The notes below the pieces were generated by a model. That model saw only the letters and a list, made by a program, of their open reading frames with translations. It had not been told where the DNA came from and searched no databases. A program made the translations under genes and the position numbers. A DNA stretch of 43,182 nucleotides. Origin: QNYZ01 sp964577615. GTDB lineage: Bacteria > Desulfobacterota > Desulfobacteria > Desulfobacterales > QNYZ01. The number at the start of each line of letters is the position of its first letter. Position 1 is the first letter of the stretch. The stretch is from assembly GCA_964577615.1 (NCBI GenBank), contig CAZNZW010000026.1, forward strand, positions 1 through 43,182, given 5' to 3'. This document shows positions 23,064 through 31,810 of the stretch, one piece after another.

Positions 23064-24078
23064 GATTCAATTCTCCAACTATGATCACTTCCGGCTTTAA
23101 TTGAATGCCAAACTGGACAGCCACCTGGGTTTTTACTTTTTCCGCCACACTCAAAATATCATCGGCACTGGCCCGGCCCCGGTTGATAATAAAGTTACCG
23201 TGCTGTTCCGAAACCTGCGCCCCGCCCACCTGCGTCCCCTTCATTCCGGCCAGATCGATGAGCCGGCCGGCGGGTAATCCATCGGGCGGATTTTTAAAAA
23301 AACACCCGGCACTGCCCGCGCCCCGGGGCTGGCCCCTCCGCCGGGCGGCCTTTGCCGCCTGGATTTGTTCTGCCAGCCGCCGGGGATCGGTTCGCTTCAG
23401 CGTAAAAACGCTGTCAACAATCACGGCAGGCTGTCGTCCGGGATATTCGCCGGCCGCGCTGACGCGCCCGGTGACCGGCAGTGTCAGGTGCCGATACTTA
23501 AAAAACAGATCCTTCCGTTCAATCCGTTTCCACCGGCCCGCGGCATCCAGAATTCCCACCGATGTCAGCACATCCGCAATCGATCCGGCCGCTGTCCCGG
23601 CGTTCATGGCAATCGCCCCCCCCACCGTACCGGGGATGCCGTCGGCAAACGACAACCCGGCCAGCCCATGCTCAAGGGCATACCGGCACAAGGCGCTCAA
23701 GCGCGTACCAGCCTTAACGGACACAGTGACTGCGGCGGCGTCTGATGCCATGACATCAATCCCTTTATAATTGGTCCCCAGCACCATGACGATTCCCCGT
23801 ATGCCGCCGTCCCGGACAAGCAGGTTACTCCCCCCCCCGATCACCAGCCAGGGGATGGCCCGCTGCCGGGCACCGGTAACAAGCGCCCGCAGAGATTTTT
23901 CATCCCCGGGCCTTGCCAGGGCATCGGCCGGCCCGCCAACCCCCAGCGTCGTATGCGCCCGCATGGGGACGTCGAACCGGACCTGATCGCCCAGGAGCTC
24001 GGTCAGCCAGCGCCGGTCCGCCGATGTCAGCGTGACAGCGGTTTCCGGTTTTGCAGTCATGGCCACGGCCGTGTTCAT
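23044..24078 (-). CDS. murB: UDP-N-acetylenolpyruvoylglucosamine reductase
   Basis: A 344-aa FAD enzyme that reduces UDP-GlcNAc-enolpyruvate to UDP-MurNAc with NADPH. It shows 'NTTLG'-like 'AHTTLGVGGPAD', the FAD-binding 'WLVIGGGSNLLVRDGG', 'GIPGTVGGAIAMNAG' and 'GSAGCFFKNP', where the residue before the two Phe is the proton-donor region of the short-type enzymes. Start ATG overlaps the murC stop as ATGA. It stands where many gammaproteobacteria have ddlB, between murC and ftsQ. Confidence 0.96.
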   Translation of the reverse strand: MNTAVAMTAKPETAVTLTSADRRWLTELLGDQVRFDVPMRAHTTLGVGGPADALARPGDEKSLRALVTGARQRAIPWLVIGGGSNLLVRDGGIRGIVMVLGTNYKGIDVMASDAAAVTVSVKAGTRLSALCRYALEHGLAGLSFADGIPGTVGGAIAMNAGTAAGSIADVLTSVGILDAAGRWKRIERKDLFFKYRHLTLPVTGRVSAAGEYPGRQPAVIVDSVFTLKRTDPRRLAEQIQAAKAARRRGQPRGAGSAGCFFKNPPDGLPAGRLIDLAGMKGTQVGGAQVSEQHGNFIINRGRASADDILSVAEKVKTQVAVQFGIQLKPEVIIVGELNHASKSV

Positions 24079-25448
24079 TCGCCCAGCCTTTCGAGCAGGG
24101 TCTCGCCCACCCGGTAAACATCTCCCGCGCCCAGCGTAAGGACCAGATCTCCCGGCTTCACCGTATCCAGCAGAAGCTTCAGCGCCCCTTCCTTGTTCAT
24201 CGCGTAACGAATATCCTTATACCCGTGGCGCCGGATCGCCTCGTAGAGCGCCTTGCCCGTCACCCCGTCAATCGGTTTTTCACTGGCCGCATAAATCGGT
24301 AAGACAATCATGACATCCGACTCGTAAAATGATCGCGCAAACTCATCAAAAAGGGCCTGGGTACGGCTGTACCGATGGGGCTGAAAAACCACCACGACGC
24401 GGTGCCGGGGCCAGCTGGTTCGCACCGCCGTCAGCGTCGTTTGGATTTCCGAAGGGTGGTGCCCGTAATCATCCACAACAGAGATATCGTCCACCACCCC
24501 CTTGATTTCCAGACGGCGCCCGACGCCGGGAACGGTTTCCAGTGCCGTTTTAATGGTGTTAAAGGGAATATCCAGTTCCAGCCCGACGGTAATACTGGCC
24601 AATGCATTCAAGACACTGTGCCGTCCGGGACAGTTCAGCAGAATCCGGCCATACGATTTATCGGGACCGGAAACATCAAACCCGGTTTTCAGGCCTTCAA
24701 AACGGATATCGGTGGCTTGAATATCGGCCTGGTTGCTCGTTCCGTAGGTAATGAATCGCTTTTCAATTTTCGGAATCAGATCTTGAACAGATTCATTGTC
24801 CAGACAGATAATCGATGCCCCGTAAAAAGGTACTCGGTTGATAAACGTTAAAAATGCACTCTTGATGTCGTCAAGATCCTTATAAAAATCAAGATGTTCT
24901 CGATCGATATTGGTCACGACTGCAAGCGTCGGTGTATATTTGAGAAAGGACCCATCGCTTTCATCGGCCTCGGCCACAATGAAATCACCGCGGCCCAGAA
25001 CGGCATTGGTGCCCAGCCCCATCAGTTTTCCGCCGATGACGACAGTGGGATCCAGTTGACCGGCGCCGAGTACGGCGGCGACCAGGGACGTTGTGGACGT
25101 TTTGCCGTGGGCGCCGGCAATGGCCACGCTGTATTTCAACCGCATTAATTCGGCCAGCATCTCTGCCCGTGGAATCACCGGAACAGCCGCCTGTCGCGCA
25201 GCCATCACTTCCGGATTATCATCAGCCACGGCCGACGATGTGACCACCACGTCCGCATCGGTAATCTGCCCGGCCGCATGCCCCTGGTAAATCGTTCCGC
25301 CCAGCCGGACCAGATTCGCCGTAATATCGGTTGTGGCCAGATCCGATCCGGACACGCGATACCCCAGGTTCAGCAGCAATTCGGCAATGCCGCTCATGCC
25401 GATACCGCCGATGCCGACGAAGTGAATATGATATTTTTTCTGATACAT
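24075..25448 (-). CDS. murC: UDP-N-acetylmuramate--L-alanine ligase
   Basis: A 457-aa Mur ligase adding L-Ala to UDP-MurNAc. It has the N-terminal 'HFVGIGGIGMSGIAELLL' (residues 9-26) for UDP-MurNAc, the ATP loop 'GAHGKTSTT' at 112-120, 'EADESDGSFL' and the C-terminal 'DDYGHHPSEI' region. The start at 25448 is chosen because it begins directly with the conserved strand; longer frames upstream are not conserved. murG ends 28 bp before it, and murB overlaps its stop by 4 nt. Confidence 0.97.
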   Translation of the reverse strand: MYQKKYHIHFVGIGGIGMSGIAELLLNLGYRVSGSDLATTDITANLVRLGGTIYQGHAAGQITDADVVVTSSAVADDNPEVMAARQAAVPVIPRAEMLAELMRLKYSVAIAGAHGKTSTTSLVAAVLGAGQLDPTVVIGGKLMGLGTNAVLGRGDFIVAEADESDGSFLKYTPTLAVVTNIDREHLDFYKDLDDIKSAFLTFINRVPFYGASIICLDNESVQDLIPKIEKRFITYGTSNQADIQATDIRFEGLKTGFDVSGPDKSYGRILLNCPGRHSVLNALASITVGLELDIPFNTIKTALETVPGVGRRLEIKGVVDDISVVDDYGHHPSEIQTTLTAVRTSWPRHRVVVVFQPHRYSRTQALFDEFARSFYESDVMIVLPIYAASEKPIDGVTGKALYEAIRRHGYKDIRYAMNKEGALKLLLDTVKPGDLVLTLGAGDVYRVGETLLERLGE

Positions 25449-25476
25449 CTGAATTGGGTTTCCAGTTCCGGTTAAA

Positions 25477-26682
25477 TTAGTTTTTCCTGTGCATGCGCCG
25501 CATCCGTAATGATGATAATCCAAGCAGTATTGTTGCCAGCAGCCGCCTGGTACGCAGCAGGACAAGACAATCGTCAACAATGTCCTGCGCGGCATGGGGG
25601 CGGCCGAACTGCCTGGCCTGCTCGGCCATGTAGGTGACCGCCTGGGGGTTCGACAGGTAATACTGAACCAGCCGGGCCACCGTCGGGCCGTTCAGATCCT
25701 TATCCAGAATCATCCCGGCGGCGCCCGCCTTGACCAGCGCCCGGGCATTAAATTCCTGGTGGTTATCCGCCGCAAACGGGAACGGCACAAAGATACATCC
25801 CTTTCCAAGAACCGCCGCCTCGGCCACCGTGGTGGCGCCGGCCCGGCAGATCAATAAATCCGCCTGGGCATACTGGGTGCCGATATCGGTAAAAAATGCG
25901 GCCACCCGGCACGCCATATCGTGTTTGGCGTAGGTGGTTTTAATATCCATTTCATCGGCACTTCCGGTCTGGTGAATAAAAAACAGTCCGTCAACGCGCT
26001 TTAATTCATCCAGTGCATCGGCCACGGCCATGTTCAAGCTATGCGCCCCCTGGCTCCCGCCCAGTACCAGTACGGTCAGCCGGTGTGCCGCAGATCTGGC
26101 GGCCGCCGCGTTCTGATCGGCCACAACCAGCACTTCGCGTCGGACCGGGTTGCCGGATACAACAATTTTCTTTGTATCTCCCGGTATCTGCGTATTTTCA
26201 AAAGACACATAAATCCGGCAGGCCAGGCGGGCCAGCAGACGGTTGGTGATCCCGGCCAGGATGTTCTGTTCGTGAATAACAATTCGAATGCCCATCAGCC
26301 ACGCGCCGATGGCCACGGGCGCGGCCGAGTAGCCGCCGAGCCCCACCACCAGATCTGTTTTAAATCGCCGCATTTTTCGTGCAGCCTGATAAATCGACCA
26401 GGGAAAAACGACCAGAGCCGCCAGTTTTGCCCATAGTTTCCTGCCCTTAAGCGGCTGAACAAATATGGCTTCATGCGTGAATTCCTTTTCAGTTAAAACC
26501 GATTTTTCAAAGGGACGGTCCGTGCCGATAAACATCACCTGACAATCCGGTATTTTCTCCATAAATGCTTCGGCAATGGCAATCCCGGGGAACAGATGCC
26601 CCCCGGTTCCTCCCCCGGCAATGACAAGATGTAATCTATCCGGCGTCGACGACATGTTGTCCCCGTCTTGAGTGTGCTTCAT
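25477..26682 (-). CDS. murG: UDP-GlcNAc:lipid I N-acetylglucosaminyltransferase
   Basis: A 401-aa GT-B glycosyltransferase that turns lipid I into lipid II at the inner membrane face. G-loops 'IAGGGTGGHLFPGIAIAE' and 'LVLGGSQGAHSLN' and the donor site 'ICRAGATTVAEA...FVPFPFAADNHQEFNA' are all present. The ATG at 26682 overlaps the ftsW stop by ATGA; a second ATG at 26655 is possible. A basic C-terminal extension of about 25 residues ('LLGLSSLRMRRMHRKN') goes beyond the usual end and may help membrane binding; its role is unknown. Confidence 0.96.
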   Translation of the reverse strand: MKHTQDGDNMSSTPDRLHLVIAGGGTGGHLFPGIAIAEAFMEKIPDCQVMFIGTDRPFEKSVLTEKEFTHEAIFVQPLKGRKLWAKLAALVVFPWSIYQAARKMRRFKTDLVVGLGGYSAAPVAIGAWLMGIRIVIHEQNILAGITNRLLARLACRIYVSFENTQIPGDTKKIVVSGNPVRREVLVVADQNAAAARSAAHRLTVLVLGGSQGAHSLNMAVADALDELKRVDGLFFIHQTGSADEMDIKTTYAKHDMACRVAAFFTDIGTQYAQADLLICRAGATTVAEAAVLGKGCIFVPFPFAADNHQEFNARALVKAGAAGMILDKDLNGPTVARLVQYYLSNPQAVTYMAEQARQFGRPHAAQDIVDDCLVLLRTRRLLATILLGLSSLRMRRMHRKN

Positions 26683-27815
26683 CGTCTCACCACCGCGGCC
26701 GGACCGCCGATATTCATCAAAATACCCATTGAGGCCATGCTGACGACCAGTGATGTGCCGCCATAACTTAAAAACGGCAGCGGCAGCCCCTTGGGCGGCA
26801 GCAACCCCAGTGTGACCCCCATATTGATACATACCTGCAGCGCAATGGCGGCCGTTAATCCGATAACCACCAGCGCGCCGAATGAGTCACTGCAATTTCT
26901 GGCGATGGTGATACCCCGCCAGAGAATGACACCGTAAAGAATCACGATGACGGTCACGCCCACGAAGCCGAATTCTTCCCCGATGACCGAAAAAATAAAA
27001 TCAGTATGCGGTTCGGGAAGAAAAAACAGTTTCTGGTACCCGTGGCCCGGCCCCGTTCCCACCAGACCGCCGGTACCAAAAGCCATCTGGGAATGCACAA
27101 CCTGATATCCCTGGTCAGCCGCATAGGCCCATGGATTCAAAAAACTGACCAGCCGGGCCATGCGGTACGGCGCGCTGATGAGGAAATAAGCCAGCCCGGC
27201 CAGAATCATCGGCAGCGGTGCCAGCAGATGGCGAATTTTCACCCCTCCGGTAAACATCATGATCCAGGTCAACGCCGTTAAAATGGCCAGGGAACCAAAA
27301 TCCGGTTCCAGCCCGATCAATACGGCGAATAGAGACAGGATAATGACATGGGGGACAAAGCCCACGGCAAAAATATCGAGCTTGGCCTGTTTTTTGGTTA
27401 GCGAATACGCCAGGTAAATCACCATGGCCAGCCTGGCAATCTCCGACGGCTGAAACCGCACGCCGGCGATGGACAACCACCGGGTAGACCCCCCGGCCTT
27501 GCTGCCCAGGCCCGGCACCAGTACGAGAATCAGCAGCACCATCGCTGTCAGCAGCAGCGGGTAAGCCGCCAACCGATACCAGCGGTAGGGAAAATGAACG
27601 CAGAAAACCATGGCGCCGATGCCGACCAGAGAAAAAAATGCCTGCCGTTTCAAGTAAAAATACCCATGGCCATATGCGCTCAGCGACAGTTCCGAACTGG
27701 CGCTGTAGACCATGACAACGCCCAGCCCCACGAGGGAAAGCACTGAAAAAAGCAGGGCCGGGTCATAAACGAATCGCCGGGTACTCTTCTTTTTAGGTGT
27801 CTTGGGCAGGGTCAT
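26679..27815 (-). CDS. ftsW: Septal SEDS glycosyltransferase FtsW
   Basis: A 378-aa, ten-helix SEDS protein that polymerises lipid II together with FtsI. It contains 'SASSELSLSAYG', 'FQPSEIARLAMVIY', the catalytic Asp region 'LPEPHTDFIFSVIGEEFGF', and the family signature 'GLLPPKGLPLPFLSYGGTS'. The ATG overlaps the murD stop as ATGA. Typical length and complete. Confidence 0.96.
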   Translation of the reverse strand: MTLPKTPKKKSTRRFVYDPALLFSVLSLVGLGVVMVYSASSELSLSAYGHGYFYLKRQAFFSLVGIGAMVFCVHFPYRWYRLAAYPLLLTAMVLLILVLVPGLGSKAGGSTRWLSIAGVRFQPSEIARLAMVIYLAYSLTKKQAKLDIFAVGFVPHVIILSLFAVLIGLEPDFGSLAILTALTWIMMFTGGVKIRHLLAPLPMILAGLAYFLISAPYRMARLVSFLNPWAYAADQGYQVVHSQMAFGTGGLVGTGPGHGYQKLFFLPEPHTDFIFSVIGEEFGFVGVTVIVILYGVILWRGITIARNCSDSFGALVVIGLTAAIALQVCINMGVTLGLLPPKGLPLPFLSYGGTSLVVSMASMGILMNIGGPAAVVRR

Positions 27816-29167
27816 ATATACCGTTCCACCTGCCGCCGGAAATCATTGCCCCGCGCGGCATAGTTTTCATACTGATCAAAACTGGCACACCCGGGCGACA
27901 GAAGCACCACATCCCCGGGTTCGGCCAGGCCAGACGCAATTTTAACCGCATCAGCCATATGAGCGGCCGGGTGAATTTCTGCCGCTCCTTTCAGATCGTC
28001 GGCAATCACGGCGGCGGCCGCCCCCATGACGATCAATGCTTTCGCTTTTCGGGAAACCAGGGAGATCAGCGACTTGAATCCACCGCCCTTGTCCTGCCCT
28101 CCCATGATCAGAATCACCGTTTCAAAAGACGCCAGCGCCCGGGCCACGGCATTGACATTGGTACCCTTGGAATCGTTGATATACAAAACGTTGTTAACCG
28201 AGCCAATCGGTTCCATGCGGTGGGGCAGCCCGTCAAAATTTTCGAGAGCCCGGCTGATTCCTTCCACGGTTCCGCCGGCAGCCAGAGTCGCCAGACAGGC
28301 TGCGGCCATATTTTCATGCTGATGATCCCCGATCAGACGGACATGGTTCAGATCGATCCAGTATTCCCGGTCACCCAGACGGATCAAAATCGCCTGGTCA
28401 GTCAGGGCCGCGCCCTCTTTAAAATCCGGCGGCGCCTCGCCATTTCGATAGAATGGCAGCCGCCGGCAGCCAAGATCGGCCACCAGAGGCGCAATCATCT
28501 CGTCATTGGCCAGATAAACGGCCACGTCATCGGGGCCCTGATTGTCAAAGATCCGTCCCTTGGCCCGCGCGTAAGCGTCAAAATCAGCATAGCGATTGAG
28601 ATGATCCGGCGTAATGTTCAACAATACCGATACCCGCGGATGGAACGTGTCGACGGTGTCCAGCTGAAAACTGCTCACCTCGACCACTATCGTGTCAGCC
28701 GCCTTCCGGCCGGCCGGATACTCCACCAGCGGCCGGCCGATGTTCCCACCCACAAAAGCCTGCCGGCCGGATGCGGCCAGCATTTCACCGATCAGCGTCG
28801 TTGTCGTGGTTTTTCCATTGGTCCCGGTGATGGCCACGATCGGCTCCTGAATAAACCGCGACGCCAGTTCAATTTCGCCGATAACCGGAATACCCTTCTG
28901 TCTGGCTGCTTGAAGGGCCGGCAGCGTGTGGGGCACCCCCGGGCTTAGACAGATCAGATCCGCCTGTGTGAACATGTCAATGGGATGACTGCCGAACACC
29001 GTGCCGATTCCCTCTGCTTTCAGCCGCTGCCCGATCTTTCGCAACTGATCGGTATCACCGGCATCGTTTACTGTGACGCGGGCGCCCCGGGATTTTAAAA
29101 ATCGCGCGGCGGTTTCGCCGGAAATACCCAACCCCACTACCAGCACTTTTTTTTCCGTAACCATCAT
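27812..29167 (-). CDS. murD: UDP-N-acetylmuramoyl-L-alanine--D-glutamate ligase
   Basis: A 451-aa Mur ligase that adds D-Glu. The N-terminal 'VLVVGLGISGETAARFL' binds the UDP moiety, 'GTNGKTTT' (115-122) binds ATP, and 'INDSKGTNVNAV' and 'LLSPGCASFDQYENY' are the standard C-terminal motifs. ATG codons at 29167 and 29164 are adjacent; an earlier ATG (29188) and a GTG right behind mraY would add poorly conserved residues. The ribosome-binding site is weak, so the exact start is uncertain. The stop overlaps ftsW by ATGA. Confidence 0.95.
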   Translation of the reverse strand: MMVTEKKVLVVGLGISGETAARFLKSRGARVTVNDAGDTDQLRKIGQRLKAEGIGTVFGSHPIDMFTQADLICLSPGVPHTLPALQAARQKGIPVIGEIELASRFIQEPIVAITGTNGKTTTTTLIGEMLAASGRQAFVGGNIGRPLVEYPAGRKAADTIVVEVSSFQLDTVDTFHPRVSVLLNITPDHLNRYADFDAYARAKGRIFDNQGPDDVAVYLANDEMIAPLVADLGCRRLPFYRNGEAPPDFKEGAALTDQAILIRLGDREYWIDLNHVRLIGDHQHENMAAACLATLAAGGTVEGISRALENFDGLPHRMEPIGSVNNVLYINDSKGTNVNAVARALASFETVILIMGGQDKGGGFKSLISLVSRKAKALIVMGAAAAVIADDLKGAAEIHPAAHMADAVKIASGLAEPGDVVLLSPGCASFDQYENYAARGNDFRRQVERYI

Positions 29168-29237
29168 ATCTGCCCGATCCCGGTACATCCGTTTCCGGCT
29201 GGTGCCGATCACCGCCGGCGGGGGAATAAAAAACACG

Positions 29238-30317
29238 CTACCTGAGCTTCAACGTGCTGAGCGATATCAGTGCCAGGGCGATCGCAATGATCCAGAAACG
29301 AACGATGACCTTGGGCTCGGCCCAGCCTTTGAGTTCGTAATGGTGATGCAGCGGCGCCATTTTAAAAATCCGCCGTCCGTTGCTGGCCCGGAAGTATCCG
29401 ACCTGCAGGATGACCGACAGCGCCTCGATGACAAACAGTCCACCGACCAGCACCAGCAGAATTTCCTGTTTCGTAATTACCGCCACAGTGCCCAGAATCG
29501 CTCCCAGCGAAAGAGATCCCACATCTCCCATGAACACTTCGGCCGGATAGGTGTTAAACCATAAAAACCCGATCCCGGCCCCGGCCACACTGCCACAGAA
29601 CACGGCCAGCTCACCGGCCCCGGCCACATACTGGACCTGCAGATAACCGGCGATATTGACATGGCCGGCCACATAGGCCAGCGCCATATACGTCCCGGCC
29701 GCAATGGTGACCGGCCCGATGGCCAGTCCATCCAGCCCATCGGTCAGGTTGACGGCATTGGACGTCCCCACAATGACCAGGATGGCGAAAACAATATAGC
29801 CGGCGCCCAGATCCGGCGAAAACTGTTTGAAAAGCGGCATCGTTACCAGGGTGGAAAAATCAGGAGATCCATAAATCAAGACCCCGGCGATCAGCGCCAG
29901 AATAAACTGCAGGGCAAATTTGGTTCGCGCCGTTAATCCCAGATTGTGTTTCTTCACCTGTTTCAGATAATCGTCGGCGAACCCGATCCCACTGAATCCC
30001 ACGGCAACAAAAAGCATGATCCATACAAACCGGTTGGCCAGATCGGCCCACAGGAGCGTTGCCACGGCAATGGAAAAAATAATCAGCGTACCGCCCATCG
30101 TGGGCGTGCCCGCTTTCTGATGGTGCGCCCGGGGACCGTCGTCCTGGATATACTGCCCGACCTGAAGGGCAGTCAGTTTTCGGATCACAAAAGGGCCGAA
30201 AACAAAACAGATAAGAAAGGCGGTCACCGTGGCATAAATCGTCCGAAACGTAATGTATCGGAAGACGTTGAATACCGACCACGTTGTATGCAGCGGATAT
30301 AAAAGGTAATAAAGCAT
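29238..30317 (-). CDS. mraY: Phospho-N-acetylmuramoyl-pentapeptide transferase
   Basis: A 359-aa polytopic enzyme that forms lipid I from UDP-MurNAc-pentapeptide and undecaprenyl phosphate. 'GTPTMGG' near the N-terminus, 'FADDYLK' with the catalytic aspartates, 'NLTDGLDGLA' and the C-terminal 'LHHHYELKGWAEPKV' are intact. It begins 2 nt after the murF stop. Length equals the family norm of 360. Confidence 0.98.
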   Translation of the reverse strand: MLYYLLYPLHTTWSVFNVFRYITFRTIYATVTAFLICFVFGPFVIRKLTALQVGQYIQDDGPRAHHQKAGTPTMGGTLIIFSIAVATLLWADLANRFVWIMLFVAVGFSGIGFADDYLKQVKKHNLGLTARTKFALQFILALIAGVLIYGSPDFSTLVTMPLFKQFSPDLGAGYIVFAILVIVGTSNAVNLTDGLDGLAIGPVTIAAGTYMALAYVAGHVNIAGYLQVQYVAGAGELAVFCGSVAGAGIGFLWFNTYPAEVFMGDVGSLSLGAILGTVAVITKQEILLVLVGGLFVIEALSVILQVGYFRASNGRRIFKMAPLHHHYELKGWAEPKVIVRFWIIAIALALISLSTLKLR

Positions 30318-30319
30318 CG

Positions 30320-31810
30320 TTAACGCCCGTCAGGCCGGCTGGCGGCCCACGCCGCAATCGGCTTAGCCACTGTTTCCATGGCAGCGCCCCGTGACCCTTT
30401 CACGAGGACCCAGTCCCCGGCGGCCAGCACTGCTTTCAAATCGGCCACAAGGGCCGCTTTATCGCCGATGATAATTCTGCTGCGCCCCAGTCCGCCGGCC
30501 CGGGCCCCGGCGGACACGGTGTCGGCATGGACGCCGGTAACGTACAGACGCGCCACCCCGGCCTGAGCGGCCAGTTCGCCGATATGATGATGATGCTGTT
30601 CGGCGGCATCTCCCAGTTCCAGCATGTCTCCCATGACAAAAACGGCCCGATGGCCCCGCGCCAGATGCATCAGCGTATGCAGGGCGGCGGCAACGGACGC
30701 CGGATTGGCATTGTACGTATCATCAATGATCGTCACCTCCCGCGCCGTTCGAATGATATTCAGGCGGCCGGGTTTCGACCGATACTGCGCCAGCCCCGCG
30801 GCAATAGCGTCCGCGGGCACTCCCGCCAGATAACCGGCAGCCGCCGCGGCCAGGGCATTGGCCACCATGAACCGTCCCATGACGGGCAGGCGCACCTGCG
30901 CCCGGTCGCCGGGCAGCTCCAGAATAAAATCAATCCCGTCTCCGGTGTCATGGATCTCCCGGGCCCGGACATCGGCCTGCGCCGATTCTCCGAAAAAAAG
31001 GACATTGACAGGGGTTCGAGTCCCCAGCTCGGCCAGGCGGCGGTCATCCCGATTGAGAACGACCGTCCCGCCCGGACGGATATTTTCGAGCATCTCCGCC
31101 TTGGCCGCAGCCACCCCTTCGATGGACCCCACCCCTTCCAGGTGGCAGGGACCGATGTTGGTAATGATCCCCACATCCGGCCGGCAGATCCCGGATAACC
31201 GCCGGATCTCGCCGAAATGGTTCATCCCCATCTCCAGGACCGCCCACTGATGCGCCGGTGTCAGGCGGAACAGCGTCAGGGGCAGCCCGATGTCATTGTT
31301 GAAATTGCCCTGGCTGGCCAGTGTGCAATGCCGGCAGCCAAAGACGGCGGCGGTCATGCGCCGCGTCGTGGTTTTACCGTTGGATCCTGTGATGGCCACC
31401 ACCCGAACATTGGCCCGCCGGCGCACATACGCCGCCAGATCTCCCAGGGCACGGGTCGTATCGGCAACGACGATCACGGGTGTTTCCCCGGCCGTCTGCC
31501 GCAGTGCGGGAAACCCGGCCAGGCCGGCGGCATCGATTACAATACCGCCGGCGCCCTGCCGGATGACATCGGAAACAAATGCGTGCCCGTCGTGGGTCTC
31601 GCCCCGGATGGCCACAAACAGCGCGCCGGGTTCAAAACGACGGGAATCGATCGTCACTGACCGAAAAACGGCCCCGCCAGGTCCGCTTAACCGGCTGCCG
31701 CCAGTGGCCGCCAGGACATCGTCTACCGTCAGGTCAACCCCCGGCGGTGGCGGACACATCGACATGCGGTCTGTCCGGGTATCCGTTTTTCTGGCTGCGC
31801 AGGTGTTCAT
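30320..31810 (-). CDS. murF: UDP-N-acetylmuramoyl-tripeptide--D-alanyl-D-alanine ligase
   Basis: A 496-aa Mur ligase adding D-Ala-D-Ala. The N-terminal domain holds 'TIDSRRFEPGALFVAIRGETHDGH' in its usual place; 'GSNGKTTT' at 142-149 binds ATP; 'DDTYNANPASV' is the typical central motif and 'VKGSRGAAME' the C-terminal one. Its ATG overlaps the murE stop by ATGA. The first ~22 residues before the domain are a nonconserved, Cys/Pro-rich leader, so a start at an internal ATG cannot be excluded. No ddl (D-Ala-D-Ala ligase) gene lies in the cluster to supply its substrate. Confidence 0.95.
   Translation of the reverse strand: MNTCAARKTDTRTDRMSMCPPPPGVDLTVDDVLAATGGSRLSGPGGAVFRSVTIDSRRFEPGALFVAIRGETHDGHAFVSDVIRQGAGGIVIDAAGLAGFPALRQTAGETPVIVVADTTRALGDLAAYVRRRANVRVVAITGSNGKTTTRRMTAAVFGCRHCTLASQGNFNNDIGLPLTLFRLTPAHQWAVLEMGMNHFGEIRRLSGICRPDVGIITNIGPCHLEGVGSIEGVAAAKAEMLENIRPGGTVVLNRDDRRLAELGTRTPVNVLFFGESAQADVRAREIHDTGDGIDFILELPGDRAQVRLPVMGRFMVANALAAAAAGYLAGVPADAIAAGLAQYRSKPGRLNIIRTAREVTIIDDTYNANPASVAAALHTLMHLARGHRAVFVMGDMLELGDAAEQHHHHIGELAAQAGVARLYVTGVHADTVSAGARAGGLGRSRIIIGDKAALVADLKAVLAAGDWVLVKGSRGAAMETVAKPIAAWAASRPDGR

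Noticed and set aside
24075..25595. A longer MurC starting at 25595
   Set aside because: The extra N-terminal residues are Cys-rich, not conserved in the family, and overlap the murG reading frame; the protein properly starts at 25448.
27797..28948. A 383-codon plus-strand frame opposite murD
   Set aside because: murD is complete with all Mur ligase motifs on the other strand; the antisense frame has no recognisable feature.
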